A stretch of 64,000 nt of DNA from Dendrophyllia cribrosa (GCA_024195265.1 JAJLRJ010000007.1:8301558-8365557); one strand, 5' to 3'; numbered from the stretch's first letter, positions 33,621-44,820 are shown. Made by a program: numbers and translations. Notes: generated by a model not told the origin, from the sequence alone.

Positions 33621-33912
33621 ATGCAGTCACTAGGAAAAATACTTCTTTTAAGAACAGCTTTATTGCTAGTTTACGGCTTTGCCGGCGCGGGAATATTTAC
33701 CCTTCTTGAAGGGCACGAGGAAAGTCACAAGGCGACCTCAAAACGAATGTTACAAGAACTGAAGAAGAACTTCACTAAATACCACAACATGTCAGATGAA
33801 GAGTTTGAGATTTTCGCAATGACCGCCTTTAACGCTGTTCGAATCGGTAAATCAGTGGACTGGACGTACTTCAGGGCTGTGGATTTCACCTACTCAGCTG
33901 TGACAACCATTG
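33621..33912 (+). CDS. Two-pore-domain (K2P) potassium channel, exon 1
   Basis: ATG at 33621; the frame upstream has no nearer ATG. The exon encodes 97 codons plus one base and ends ACCATTG|GTTAGT. It carries TM1 (about 4-28), the large extracellular cap loop with NFTKYHNMS (two N-glycosylation sequons) and the first pore helix. The first filter TTIG-YG is split by the intron, and exon 2 supplies the second glycine onward. K2P channels pass background K+ current at the plasma membrane as dimers. Together with exon 2 the protein is 304 residues, a usual K2P size. The subfamily (TASK-, TREK- or TWIK-like) is not settled. Confidence 0.9.
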
Positions 33913-34169
33913 GTTAGTTCTCTGTTTTTATCTCTTATTCCGCTATTGCCGTCTCACCCTAGGGCCAGGACGGGGGTTCTCTGTATATTTTTGGGTGGTT
34001 GTGTGCCGCTGGGACTCTAAAACCACAACCATATTGCTTATATATGAGAGTACCCACCTCTCGGGGCGTCTTACTCCCTTCGAGTGAGGATCATGTTGCT
34101 GCTCAAAGTTATGTTTCACCTTTTCCCTTGATTCTGGGCCGCGACGGAGAATATTTCGTTTCCAAACTT

Positions 34170-34250
34170 GGGGGGGGGGGGGGGGGGGGGGAAGGCGGGC
34201 GGGAAGGCGGGAAGGCGGGAAGGGGGGAGGGGGCGGGGTGTGGATTGATA
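34170..34250 (+). repeat. G-rich run in the K2P intron
   Basis: A run of 21 G, then (GGGAAGGC)n-like units and GGGGGGAGGGGGCGGGG. It lies on the coding strand of the 477-nt K2P intron (33913-34389), so the pre-mRNA would carry a G-quadruplex-prone tract about 150 nt upstream of the TTTTTTTTCTTGCAG acceptor. Homopolymer length may be unreliable. Confidence 0.7.
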
Positions 34251-34389
34251 AGGAGGGAGGTCCACTTCGTTTAGATCCGCCACTGCTATTGAAAGGGAAA
34301 GGGAAGCAACAATTCCTGTACTTAGCTGCATACAGTCGCGCGCACTTACCAATTTTACCCAACTAAAAAGATGATTTTTTTTCTTGCAG

Positions 34390-35012
34390 GATACGGGCAT
34401 TTAACTCCAGTTACTACATACGGGAAACTATGTTGTATCGTCTTCTGTCTATTTGGAATCCCAATCTGTCTGCTGACCCTGAAAGCAGCGGGCGAGCTGA
34501 TATCCAAGTTTTTGACAAGGGTAATAACTGACTTTGAGATAAACGTTTTCAACACCCAGGATGCAAGACACGTGGAGGTCAAATGCGCATTTCTAACATT
34601 CGCTTTAATGGTGATTTTTCTGTCTTTATGTTCTGCTGTACAAGTAATTTGGGAAAAATGGACCTTTATTGATGCATTCTATGCGTGGTTTATAACTTAC
34701 ACAACTGTTGGTTTCGGGGATTACATTCCTTTTGAAAGTGTCGTTTCGAGAAAAGACGGTATTACGGCGGCTGTTTTCCATATCTTTGGTACTGTTCCCG
34801 CGCTGTGCGGACTATGCCTTGCAGCTAGTGTGATCAACTCTCTTTTCAGAGTTTTTGACAAACAAGAACTGCAAACAGACTGTAATTCCTGCTGTGAACA
34901 TTCGCGCGGTTGTAGAACAAAAGCAATAACAAATAATAAAAACTGCCAAATGGTTAAAACGGACACGGCAATGGAACCTTCACATGCTAGTAAAAGACCT
35001 CGCAGCGTTTAG
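34390..35012 (+). CDS. Two-pore-domain (K2P) potassium channel, exon 2
   Basis: Acceptor TTCTTGCAG|GA at 34389/34390; stop TAG at 35010-35012. Exons 1 and 2 join in phase (292 + 623 = 915 nt, 304 residues). Residues 99-100 complete the first filter TTIGYG (95-100). TM2 and TM3 follow, and the second filter TTVGFGDY lies at 202-209. TM4 and a cytosolic tail rich in Cys, Lys and Ser follow. The two filters in one chain define a K2P channel. An AATAAA lies near 35144 as a plausible poly(A) signal. Neighbouring genes are GPCRs on the other strand, with no evidence of a functional link. Confidence 0.92.
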
Positions 35013-36452
35013 AGATATTCACTTACGGTTAAGGTAGTTAGTCCACCCAACTAGTTTAGCTTTTAAGTTATTTTGAGCAACCAGCTACTACTGTATGTAT
35101 TTTTAATTTTTTTATACATACAGCTGTTGTAATTTACGGTACAAATAAACGTCGTTGTTGTCTAATTCTCATATCTTAGAGCGTTATTTAAAAGTAATCG
35201 ATACGGGCGAGGACTACATATATAAACTTCAGTGAAAATTAAGGATTTCTCCCACTACGGAAAAAATTATATCTCGATCGAATCTTGAAACATGTGGAAG
35301 ATATCAGTCAACGTTATCTTTACTGTGACGAGTGAAGCGGATATTAATATCTTTCTGTTTTTTAAAATTGTACCATGTTTGCCGTTATTAAACGTAAGGA
35401 GTTGAAAGAGCGTTGGTCTACTGATCCTATAAACGCGTGCATCTATAACTCAACTGCACGCTGATCATTTGTTAATTATGACAGGTAAATCACACACGTG
35501 GAACTTGATCGTACGTTAATTTCGTTTACTGAAAATTTGAGACGAGTCTGCCTTCAAGCCAGGAAGTTGAGTTCTTCCGGCTTTAATGTGAACACGCAAC
35601 TCGCGCACGAGGGACGTGCTTATCAAATCAACCTTGTCCCCAGGGTCTTCTCCGCCGTTTTGAAAGCGGAACAGGCCCTAGGAACGAGCTTGTTAGCAAA
35701 TGTATTAGTCCGCTTAAGTATTTAAAATGAAGAAAATATATATGCTGGTATAACTAATAAAGTTAACCAGTTACGAGTGATAAAGAAAAATAGCTTTAAT
35801 GAAGATTAAACGAACAGTTAAAAAGCCGTTTGCTATCGTGACTCATATTTTGCGTTTTATTTAAATTTAACACTTAGCCTCTCCTGTCCATCTTGAATAT
35901 GACACCTGTCCGATGTAATATTTGCTGACCTGTGATATTTTTCTGTTTTTTTTTTTTCCCCGCTTGTTTCACGCCGCTGGGATTTGTTAAAAGGTTTTTC
36001 ATTTCTATTTTATCAATTATACACTCCTAAAAATGATCAACGCACAGAGATTTTTCATTAAAACCACGTGTTTATTTCTCGCCGACTATTGGCGAATTTT
36101 GCAGCTCTAAATTAAATTAAAATACAGAACAGAGAGACGGCACGAGAACATACGATTTAATACAACAGCATATAATGACCAAAATGCTTTAATAAAAAAT
36201 GTTGACGATGTATAAATAAACGTCGGTGAAAATTAGGTAAATAAATGCTTTCGCTCCATTAACATAGTTCTATAATCTATACATGTGTTTATTTATGGTC
36301 AATCTTAAAATCTACCTAAAACCCTTTTTACAGTTCCACCACTCAGCTGTTTGCTTTCCTTTGAAAGGTTTAAGCTAAAGCCGATCTTGTTTTTATGTCA
36401 ATGCTTGCTTTGTTCATATAATACAATATTATAAAAACGATTAAGCTTCATT
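35013..36452. other. Intergenic between K2P and GPCR genes
   Basis: No gene was recognised. A short inverted unit near 35630-35690 (CTTGTCCCCAGGGTC ... GGCCCTAGGAACGAG) resembles the CCTCGTTCCCAGGG repeat at 8691. The rest is AT-rich. Confidence 0.45.
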
Positions 36453-37400
36453 TTAACAACATAAAACTTTTTTATAGGCCTCTTTAAATTCTCTTTTCAT
36501 TAAACCATATATCATTGGATTTATAGCACTGCTGCTTGCGTAAGTAAATATGTTTAACATATAGACTTGTCGTGGAAGGGTGTAATAACCACCAAGAACT
36601 TCGTAAAAGTCGATGATAACTGAAGGAGTCCAGCAAATAAAAAATGCGAGGATGGTGGTAAATAACATTGTTGTTATTTTGACTTCTTCAGCGAAGGCAG
36701 CAGAGGTGTCATCGTGAAGAGAAGAAGTTCTAACTTGGACAAAATGCGCGCGGATTTTTCTATAAACTTTATAATAACTGAAAACGATAAGAGAAAATGA
36801 CATAAAAATCACACTTGAATACATAATGGTGCTGTATACACCTACGGTGTCTTTAAGATTAATTTGCACAAAGCACAAACACTTTCCAGGGTGGAAATAA
36901 TTCACCGTTATAGGGGAGAAATATATGACGTACGTGAAAAAAGCTGTGGCAATCCAAGACATCGCGATGGATATCAAAACTTTCTTTTTGCTGAATATTT
37001 TCAGATAGAGAGTTGCGGACCGAACAATCTTCACATAGCGATTAATGGCGATCATTCCGAGTGTAAGGAGAGAGACAGTTGCGAAAATTGCAATCAAACT
37101 TCCTTGAAACTGACAAGTGAAATCACTGAACGGCCATGTTCCTTTAGCGAGTGGCACAAGTGTTATGGTCATACAGAGAACTGCATTGAGGATATCAGCC
37201 ACTGCAAGCGACACCAAGTAGTAATTCTGGGGACTTCGCAGTGTTCGTGTCTTGTAAAAGGCTGAAATAAACAAGGTATTTCCCAACAAGGCGGTCAATA
37301 TGATTGCCAAATAAGCCGTTGACTCGATGCCACCTAACCAACGTTCTCTGTTCTTGAGTGACTGTGTAAGCTGGGCCAGGCGTTCTTGTGTGGCGTTCAT
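36453..37400 (-). CDS. Class A (rhodopsin-family) GPCR, complete, 315 residues
   Basis: Single-exon receptor, ATG 37400 to TAA 36453. The N-terminus has an NAT sequon. Diagnostic positions: GN in TM1 (N41), SLAVADIL in TM2 (D69), a cysteine before TM3 (C96), INRY at 119-122 in place of DRY, CWTP in TM6 and NPMIYG in TM7. No retinal-binding lysine is present at the TM7 position, so it is not an opsin by that test. It couples to G proteins at the plasma membrane; ligand and coupling are unknown. It is paralogous to the truncated gene at 30771-31316. Intronless tandem class A receptors of this kind are numerous in cnidarians. Confidence 0.93.
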   Translation of the reverse strand: MNATQERLAQLTQSLKNRERWLGGIESTAYLAIILTALLGNTLFISAFYKTRTLRSPQNYYLVSLAVADILNAVLCMTITLVPLAKGTWPFSDFTCQFQGSLIAIFATVSLLTLGMIAINRYVKIVRSATLYLKIFSKKKVLISIAMSWIATAFFTYVIYFSPITVNYFHPGKCLCFVQINLKDTVGVYSTIMYSSVIFMSFSLIVFSYYKVYRKIRAHFVQVRTSSLHDDTSAAFAEEVKITTMLFTTILAFFICWTPSVIIDFYEVLGGYYTLPRQVYMLNIFTYASSSAINPMIYGLMKREFKEAYKKVLCC

Positions 37401-37559
37401 GATGCCAGAGAGTTACAATACAGTCTTTCAAATCGTTTTCTCCTTAACTGTGGATCTCTGTTCCTTCTGCGTGCGACAAGGAAGTTTTACTTTAGAAAGT
37501 GTTGTTTTTAAACATGACGACAACCGATAGCAACAAGCAAACATAACGAAAATTACATG

Positions 37560-38350
37560 TCTTGCATGGCAACGTATTGAGTTACAAATTCATGAGAACT
37601 CCCACCCAGAATTTAGAACTAAAACCAAAACGTTTTCTTGAAAGCATCACGCTAATAGAAATGGGCAGGGGATACGATCACAAAACGTTTTCTTATCTGA
37701 GTTCACAACCTTTCCAATCTGAGTTTTAAAATCACATCGCGTGAAAAACAAAAGAAAATCCTTCTTCTCATTTGCCATGTGTTATTCAAATTTATCACTT
37801 CTCTTTGCCATTGGATAAATAAGGCACCTGTGTGATATGATATATTAGTCTCTCTGTTTACCACGCATAACCTTTACGGATCGGATGTCAATCATCTCCT
37901 GAGCTAGTAGTATTTCTTTTTTTTCTTGATCAAGATACTGCTTGAATCTTATTCAAAGTTTAAAGTCGTGTCATGCAATAAGAAGTTGCCGTTTCGATAA
38001 TGTCGGGCATGGTTTTTTTGTTTTCCAATATTCTACAAAACATAATTTATCATTTTTCTTGAATGTTGAGTTTGATCACTCTTAGGAGTTCAAGGGATGC
38101 TGATTTACTACCTTCACGAGCACAGTCTTTCCTGTCAGACCACTTATCATCGTGCGCCTTCGGCAATCCGTCAATAAAACCTATCAAATGGAATAATTAT
38201 CTACCAATTGTCCGTGAGGTTTATATAGCTTGATATACAAACACTCGATATAGTTTAAAAATAACGGGGGCACACAACAAGAAATGTTTAGACAAAAGGC
38301 TTGGAATGCCTCGTACTGTTTTTCAATATTTTGAGTGCTTTTAATGGAAA
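37560..38350. other. Intergenic, no feature seen
   Basis: AT-rich DNA upstream of the GPCR start, with no open frame of note and no repeat with recognisable borders. The GPCR promoter would lie in the first few hundred bases above 37400, but no TATA box stands out. Confidence 0.4.
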
Positions 38351-38352
38351 CT

Positions 38353-38660
38353 ATGTGGAGCCACGGTGGTCTAGTGGTTAGTGCGTCGGGCTTTCAACCT
38401 GAAGGTCGATGGTTCGAAGCCTGGTCTCTGCCGTCGTGTTGTTTCCTTAGACAAGAAACTTTACTCCACACTGTCTCTCTCCACCCAGGTGTATAAATGG
38501 GTACCGGCGACAAAAAATGCTGGGGGTAACCCTGCGATGGACTAGCATCCCATCCAGGGGGGAGTAGCAATATTCCTAGTCGCTTCATGCTACAGAAACC
38601 GGGTTTAAGCTCCGGCCGTTGTGAGCCTTCTGGCTCGTGTGCGCGACTTTACTTTACTTA
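38353..38660 (+). mobile_element. tRNA-derived SINE, nearly complete
   Basis: Begins GGAGCCACGGTGGTCTAGTG with an A box (TGGTCTAGTGG) and a B box (GGTTCGAAGCC) about 40 bp later: an internal RNA polymerase III promoter. A non-tRNA body follows with GATGGACTAGCATCCCATCC and AGGGGGGAGTAGCAATA, ending in CGACTTTACTTTACTTA. The tRNA-like head cannot form a full cloverleaf with conserved 3' end, so it is a SINE and not a tRNA gene. Confidence 0.8.
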
Positions 38661-38723
38661 TGTGAAAGCTAATACAGTTTGTCAAGCTTTTCGGTTTTTT
38701 TTTAGCTGAGTAATTCAGCTGCA

Positions 38724-39010
38724 TTAGAGCAGTTTTCAATTGAGTGTCGTAAAACCAAAACCAAAGTTATTACTTTGACCAATCACAGCAGTCGTAAACT
38801 ATCCAATGAACCAATCAGAGCTCGAAGCAATTACATGTCGGCGGCGCCAAGCGCAGGGAAACGCGTGCGAGGAAGTCACGATTGGTTTTGGTTTTACTTC
38901 TGATTGGTCGAGAAAGTGGCACGAGATTTTTTAGCCAATCACAAAGCATAGCAATGCAAAACCAAAGCAATTGTGTAATTACTTTCGATACTCAATTGAA
39001 AACCGCTCTA
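38724..39010 (+). mobile_element. AGAGCAGTTTTCAATTGAGTGTCG MITE, single complete copy
   Basis: Opens TTAGAGCAGTTTTCAATTGA and closes ACTCAATTGAAAACCGCTC. Five or six CCAAT/ATTGG boxes and a GGCGGCGCCAAGCGC core lie between. It is the cleanest of five family copies in this window. Confidence 0.85.
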
Positions 39011-39047
39011 TCTCTCGAATTTACTAGCTGCTTTCCCCTTTCCTAGT

Positions 39048-39265
39048 TGAAACCCTATCTGAAACCCTAGCTAAAACCCTATCTGAAACCCTAGCTGAAA
39101 CCCTATCTGAAACCCTAACTGAAACCCTATCTGAAACCCTATCTGAAACCCTATCTGAAACCCTATCTGAAACCCTAGCTGATATCTAGCTGAAACCCTA
39201 TCTTAAACCCTAGCTGAAACCCTAGCTGAAACCTTATCTGAAACCGTAGCTGAAACCCTAGCTGA
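39048..39265 (+). repeat. 12-bp tandem repeat CTGAAACCCTAT/G
   Basis: About 17 units alternate CTGAAACCCTAT and CTGAAACCCTAG, with a few variants (CTGATATCTAG, CTTAAACC). Each unit contains ACCCTA, five to six bases of the animal telomere complement CCCTAA, but the array is not a hexamer. No coding content. Confidence 0.9.
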
Positions 39266-39666
39266 CTTTATTTCGTACTCAAAACGGCATTTTTAATCCC
39301 TTCGGAAAACAAAAGGAGTTAACGTTTCCGATGTTACCAAAGTTTGGGGCGACATTTTATTAAAGAAAAGTTGCGTTTTTAGTCTAATTAATTACGAATT
39401 TTTATGATGATTAAGGTCTTCCTAACAGGGTTTCCACTGTAACGATTCGTTTGGTGCTCCTGAAATAATAATCTGGGGAACCATCCCCGGAAGATTGGGA
39501 GGCAACCTGGAACAGATTGGTGTGCGGACAAGATCAGTAACTATCCAAAAGACGGTTTTGTTAGGGACTGCAAGAATCCTCCGAAGAGTCCTTGGGATCT
39601 AAGAAGGCTTGTTGCCACTTGCCCAGGACCAGTGTCATCTCCAGCAATGTTGCTGAGTCAATTTGC

Positions 39667-39713
<47 letters not shown>

Positions 39714-40262
39714 ATTCTTTATTAACAATTTAAAAAAATATTCTAAATTACATAAATAAAAATAGAAATAATTGATAATAAAAATTCAAAATTCTATAAA
39801 ATTACAAATTCCATGATGCAGAGATATTAAAATTATACAATCGAATTATACTAATGACGGCTAAACCAGTGTCCATAAAACGCCCTAAGTATAAAAGCAT
39901 ATAAACCGTGTATTTCAAATATCCGCACTAGCTACATTTATTTTACAGTCTAAGGATTGCTCTATCTTGCTACGAAACGGCGTTCGCGAACCTCTAACGC
40001 ATGCATGTACCGATCTCAAGAGTTCAAACGAAATCTGTGTCCTGAGCCAAGTGATTACAATATGATAAGGCTCGGTATCTTTCTGAGCTATCCTGTCTGC
40101 GAGATGCTTTTTAAATGCATCTTTTTTTAAAAGAACCGCTGACACTCCTTTCCCATTCCGCCATTGGTTCCAAACACTAAAGGTGTAAACGAACCCATTT
40201 CTACACCCGCTGCTGGTACTTGCGCTTCTTCTCTTCTTCTTGCTCCTTGAACACTTCCGATG
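39266..40262. other. Intergenic with decayed R4/Dong-type 3' tail and TAA tract
   Basis: 39470-39665 reads like the 3' end of an R4/Dong-type retroelement: CTATCCAAAAGACGGTTTTG and CGAAGAGTCCTTGGGATCTA, then CCAGCAATGTTGCTGAG. It runs straight into (ATA)n at 39667-39709. The rest, to 40262, shows no recognisable gene. Confidence 0.45.
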
Positions 40263-40359
40263 TAATAATTATTAATAATAATAATTATTATTAATAATAA
40301 TTATACACAACCACTTTATTATTATTATTATATAATAATAATAATAATATGATGATGAT
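40263..40359. repeat. TAA/TTA microsatellite flanking R4/Dong-type elements
   Basis: Alternating TAATAATAAT and ATTATTATT blocks at 40263-40359. Other tracts lie at 39667-39709 and 41107-41167. R4/Dong-clade retrotransposons are known for targeting TAA repeats, and each tract here borders a fragment of such an element. Confidence 0.85.
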
Positions 40360-41105
40360 GACTTATATAATTTGCTTTGAGAACAAATTATATAAGTCAT
40401 CATATTGATCACACAGCAGAATCTCCTTTGTGCAGAATGTGTGGAAGCAAGGGAAAAAAGGTGGCCCATTTGGTAAGTGAGTGTAGTAAGCTGGCGCAGA
40501 CAGAATATAAAGGAAGGCACGATAACGTAGCACGGTATATTCACTGGCAACTTTGTGGCAAATGTGGATTTGAAAGAGCTAACAGCTGGTACGAACAGAA
40601 AGCTGAGAGAGTGGTGGAAAGTGAAAACTTCAAGATACTATGGGATTTCACAGTCCAGTGTGATCGGAAAATTGAAGCAAGAAGACCAGACATTGTCTTT
40701 ATTGATAAGAAAGAGAGAGAGGTGATTATAATTGATGTTGCCATCCCAGGTGACAACAGGGTGAGAGATAAGGAGCTCGAGAAGATTGAGAAATACCAAC
40801 TATTGAAAGATGAAGTGGCAAAACTCTGGCACATGCGGAAAGTCACTGTCGTCCCAGTTGTTATCGGGGCACTTGGTGCCATTTCAGTCAACTGTGAGAA
40901 GTACATGAAGCAAATTGGTGTAACCATAAGAATGGAAACTATTCAGAAAACAGCATTGTTGGGTACAGCAAAGATCCTGAGAAAGGTGCTGTCCTTGTAA
41001 GAGGAAAGAAAGAAAAGTCCTGGAACCTATGATGACATGTTGGAACCCGCTTCCAGGGAATATCAACCAGACAGAACATTGTGCCTGAGCCTTAAAGGAA
41101 TAAAC
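40360..41105 (+). mobile_element. R4/Dong-type non-LTR retrotransposon, 3' end with restriction-like endonuclease
   Basis: An open frame to 41000 encodes the C-terminal region of an R2-superfamily reverse transcriptase. It starts with a zinc-knuckle-like CRMCGSKGKKVAHLVSEC near its 5' end (C-x2-C-x7-H-x4-C). The PD-(D/E)xK endonuclease follows: RPDIVFIDKK, then EVIIIDVAIPGD, then KELEKIEKY. After the frame, a 3' UTR ends in the TAA tract at 41107. The reverse transcriptase core is absent, consistent with 5' truncation on insertion. The visible endonuclease frame has no stop, so this copy may be young. Confidence 0.85.
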
Positions 41106-41106
<1 letters not shown>

Positions 41107-41157
<51 letters not shown>

Positions 41158-41800
41158 TAATAATAACTGGTACCAGCATTTCCCAGAGAGGGTCCTGGAT
41201 GACGAAGACAAGCCTAAGATCTTATGGGACTTCGACTTTATGACAGACAGAGAGATTGAGCATCGGAGGCCTGACATTGTAGTCTTCAAAAAAAACCCAC
41301 GCGAATGCCACCTGATTGATGTTGCAATCCCTGGGGACCAAAACATCGCAGTGAAGGAAGTTGAAAAAATTGCTAACTATGCAGGGTTAAAGGTTGAGGT
41401 TACAAGGATGTGGGGGCTACCTTCCTCAAGGGTAAAGGTTATTCCAGTTATAGTCGGAGCATTGGGATCTATCTCAGTGAAACTAAAGAGCTACCTAGAC
41501 CAACTGGACAGTGACCGCCACTTACATCAACGCGTCGAAGAAGATAAATATTCATCCTCATCCATTGGCAAGCATTTTCGTGACAGGCACTGTCGAACTC
41601 CTAAAGATCTCAGCAAGAACTTTACCGTTTTAAGGAAGTGTAAGAATTAATTTGACTGTTTATTGTTTGAAATAAGGTTTTTACTTAAATTTCAATTTTT
41701 TCATTCCTTTCATTGTTATTTTACATTTTACACCTCAGTTATATGTTAATTTTCTTATTTCAACTTGATAATGACCGAAGAGCGGTCGAAACGTCGTTCA
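41107..41800 (+). mobile_element. Chimeric fragment: R4/Dong-type endonuclease joined to a Penelope-type GIY-YIG tail
   Basis: After a TAA tract (41107-41167) an open frame (41240-41650) encodes a second RLE endonuclease, with HRRPDIVVFKK, ECHLIDVAIPGDQ and EVEKIANYAGLK. Near 41510 it changes abruptly to a different type of sequence: DRHLHQRVEEDKYSS, SIGKHFRDRHC and DLSKNFTVLRKC. This resembles the C-terminal GIY-YIG nuclease region of Penelope-like elements. A hammerhead-like motif follows at 41764-41795. The join is in frame but is probably a chance breakpoint between two elements. Confidence 0.65.
41764..41795 (+). ncRNA. Hammerhead-ribozyme-like motif of Penelope type (degenerate)
   Basis: TTGATAAT is followed by a perfect GACCG/CGGTC stem with an AAGAG loop, then GAAACGTC. 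Order and spacing match the hammerhead core (CUGAUGA, stem II, GAAA) with two core substitutions and one extra base. ACGT after GAA gives the very short palindromic stem III known from Penelope-element hammerheads. It lies about 110 bp downstream of a Penelope-type GIY-YIG fragment, as expected for such elements. Confidence 0.4.
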
Positions 41801-43099
41801 AAAATTTTACCGTTAGTTTTTACTCTCAATCATTATAAAAATCTTAGCGAAAAGTGTAATTTGAATTCATATGCGTGTTTAAAATATAAATACAAGTCTT
41901 ATTTATACCCATACAAGGGGCAACCATAGTCATCCCGAAGATCCAGGGGTAGGTAGATAATCGGGGCGGCCAGTCCAGTCTAGTTCTTAAGACCAGTCCA
42001 GCAACTTACAAGTACTGGTAGATGATTTTGCTTCCTGGGCGGAAACTGACAAGATGGTTTTGTTAGATCATGTAAGGAACTTCAAATTTCCTTCAGTAAC
42101 AACAATAACTTACCAGTGTACGATAATATCAGGCTTAGCGGCAACTATACAAGGCCGTAGCAAGGGTAAAAGAAGTGGGAATCGATAACCGTCGTTTGCT
42201 ATTTCTAAAATAGAATTGACCTTTGAAGCGAAATAACAAACGTGGGAAGGTTCGAGCCTCCAGTGGGCGCCATGTTGGAGTTATCGCGGACTGGACTCCA
42301 TGGACAATTTAATTGCGGAACAAAAGTAAATTGTGGCGGAAGGCGCGGGTTCCCAAAGTGCGAGCAAAAACCGGCCAAAGATATTTTGTAGCATAATATA
42401 TATAGATAGGCTGAGCCTAACAGTGTAGCTCTCTGAACAGAAAGCCGATGATAAACTTAACTAAGGTGAAAGGTCGGAAGCACAAGAATTAAGATTGACG
42501 ACCGGGCTATTTTTCAATTTTAACAATTCTCAAAAACAGTATTACGCGACCGTCTGCACAGTACATTTAGACCGTACAAAAGTTCACAAAAAACAAAACC
42601 AAAATTTCCGAATAAAATACACCTGTTGCGTATCAAAAATTGCCCGAGAAACTGATTTGGAAATCAAAATTGCAAAAAATACACAAACATATTTGCATAT
42701 TAAAAGACGACGCGAGTGAAGTTAGAACTATAAAATCCAAGTCTTGTTTTGTTTACATAAAATCGCTTTTCAACCAATGTAATGAATAAACAAACACATA
42801 AAAATGGACAACACAATCTTCTTTCGAAAAATTTTATTCAAATCTCAATAAGTTTATGTTTAAAAGCAAAACGCGAACCATTGATAGCGCATCGAGGCCG
42901 AGCTGTCTTCAATGAAGGAAATGAAAACGACTTAATTTGAGCACGTTTTATAAACAATTCTCCAAAACTAACGAGAACACAAAGAAAAAGTCAATCACAG
43001 ATTGATATCAACATAAATTCCCATCGAAAAAATGTAATTTGTTTTATCTTCAAGTCCTTCGACTGCTGGAAATTCTTTTTATCTCCGATTCTTTAGTTC
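41801..43099. other. Intergenic, no feature seen
   Basis: No open frame with a known domain and no clear inverted ends. AT-rich from 42480. Confidence 0.4.
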
Positions 43100-44470
43100 T
43101 GAAATCCGAAGTGAGAAACATCTCCCCGCATTGCTCCCGCATTGATAAAAATGTATGAAGTTCCTCGAAGCAAAAAGCTATCAGTGAGATAAACGACATT
43201 TTTTATAAGTTTCTATGGAACAATAAAGGTGACAAAATCAAGAGAACGGTGTTGATAAATGACTATGATAATTAATAAATCGCTGAAATCTACCTGGATT
43301 CAAAAATATCTCGACGCTTCAAACCATGGAAAATGGAAAGAATTTTTTGAACTTGAACTTGGTAAATTTGGAGGAGACGTAATTTTTAAAGGTAATCTAA
43401 ACAAAGCTGATTGTTCTAAAACAATACCAGTAAGGAACTCGTTAATACGAGAATTGCTAGAAATATGGTCAGAGGTCAATTTTGTAGACGTCATAAAAAC
43501 AGACAACATTTCCTAGAGCAACCTATATGGCACAACTCACCAATCAGAATTGATAACAAACCCATTTTCGACAAACAACTCTTCCTTCATGGAGTCTTCA
43601 AGATAGAAAATTTAATGGACGCCTGCAGCTATCTCTCTTACAAAGACTTTACTAACAGTTACAAAATACAAATAAATCCTTAGAAGTATTATGGTCTTAT
43701 ATCTGCCCTTAAATATCTTTATAAACACACGAATCTACCAATTGCACCCAATGATTCAGTCATTGCTGAACCTTTCCTTGACGTATTTCTTAAAAGCGTT
43801 AAAGGAAACAGGGTCGTTTACAAAAAGCTTGCCTCTTCCAAAAGTAGTGTACAGGTGAAAAGTCAAACAAAGTGGAACAACAATATTGCTCCTGAAGGAA
43901 ACAATACTGATGCGGATTAGAGAATCGCTTATACTTTGGCAGCTAGGTGCACCAAAGGCACAATGCTCATTAATTTTCAATATAGACTTCTGCATAGAAT
44001 ACTGCCTACTAATATGCTTCTCACAAAAATTGGTATCAAACAAGACCGAAATTGCTCTTTCTGCAACAACTCTATCGAAAACCTGATTCACCTTTTTTGG
44101 CAATGTGAAAAAATTAAACTCTTTCGGCAAAACTTGACGGAATGACGGAAAAGCTTCAAAACATTTAATTAATACCACGGAACTATCCGAAGGATATCAT
44201 AGTATTTCTGGGACTGATGTCAGATACTTCGAAATTTTCTCTTCAATTAAACTTCTGTTTTCTTTTAGCGAGACAGAAGAAATGGGTTCCTTTAATCCCC
44301 ATCTTTAATTCTATTTAGGCTATTAATTCTGACATAAGTCGCACTATTTTTATATATACTACCCAAACCCCCAAAAAAGGCGTTGAGGCTATCGTTCCCA
44401 TTTCCCGAATTAATTATCTTGCACATTTTAGTATCTTTTGCGCTGCTCAACAAAATCTAACAATAACTTA
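43100..44470 (+). mobile_element. L1/Tx1-type LINE, C-terminal reverse transcriptase remnant
   Basis: Across several frames the sequence reads SLKSTWIQKYLD, GGDVIFKGNL, FLEQPIWHNSPIRIDNKP and FLSYKDF-like. Then come YRLLHRILPTNMLLTKIGI and CSFCNNSIENLIHLFWQC. The last two are the conserved helix plus CxxC...HLFWxC zinc motif at the C-terminus of L1/Tx1-clade polymerases. Stops and frame changes (near 43515, 43683, 43919, 44145) show a dead copy. No poly(A) tail was found. Confidence 0.75.
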
Positions 44471-44539
44471 AGGAGATGGCTTTTAAAATGTTTGAGAAAT
44501 AGGAGTCTATGTTATATTATTTCTATAATTGCGATTGTA

Positions 44540-44820
44540 ATGTGTGTTATTCTTAATTAGTAAGTATTGTTAATGTTAATTTGTAAGTTATGTTAATATT
44601 GTAAGTAAAGTCAGTTTTTGTAAGTAATGTTATGATATTGTAAGTATTGTGTGGTATTAGTAATTAATTAATTAATTAATTAGTAAGTAATTTTAAAAAT
44701 TGTAAGTAATGTTAGAATTGTAAGTAATGTTAGTATTGTAAGCAACGTTAGTACTGTAAATAATGTTAGTATTGCAATTGTATGCAACGTTAGTATTGTA
44801 AGTGATGTACTATTATAAGC

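Noticed and set aside
38353..38430. Possible tRNA gene
   Set aside because: A and B boxes are present but they continue into a SINE body and do not form a full cloverleaf.
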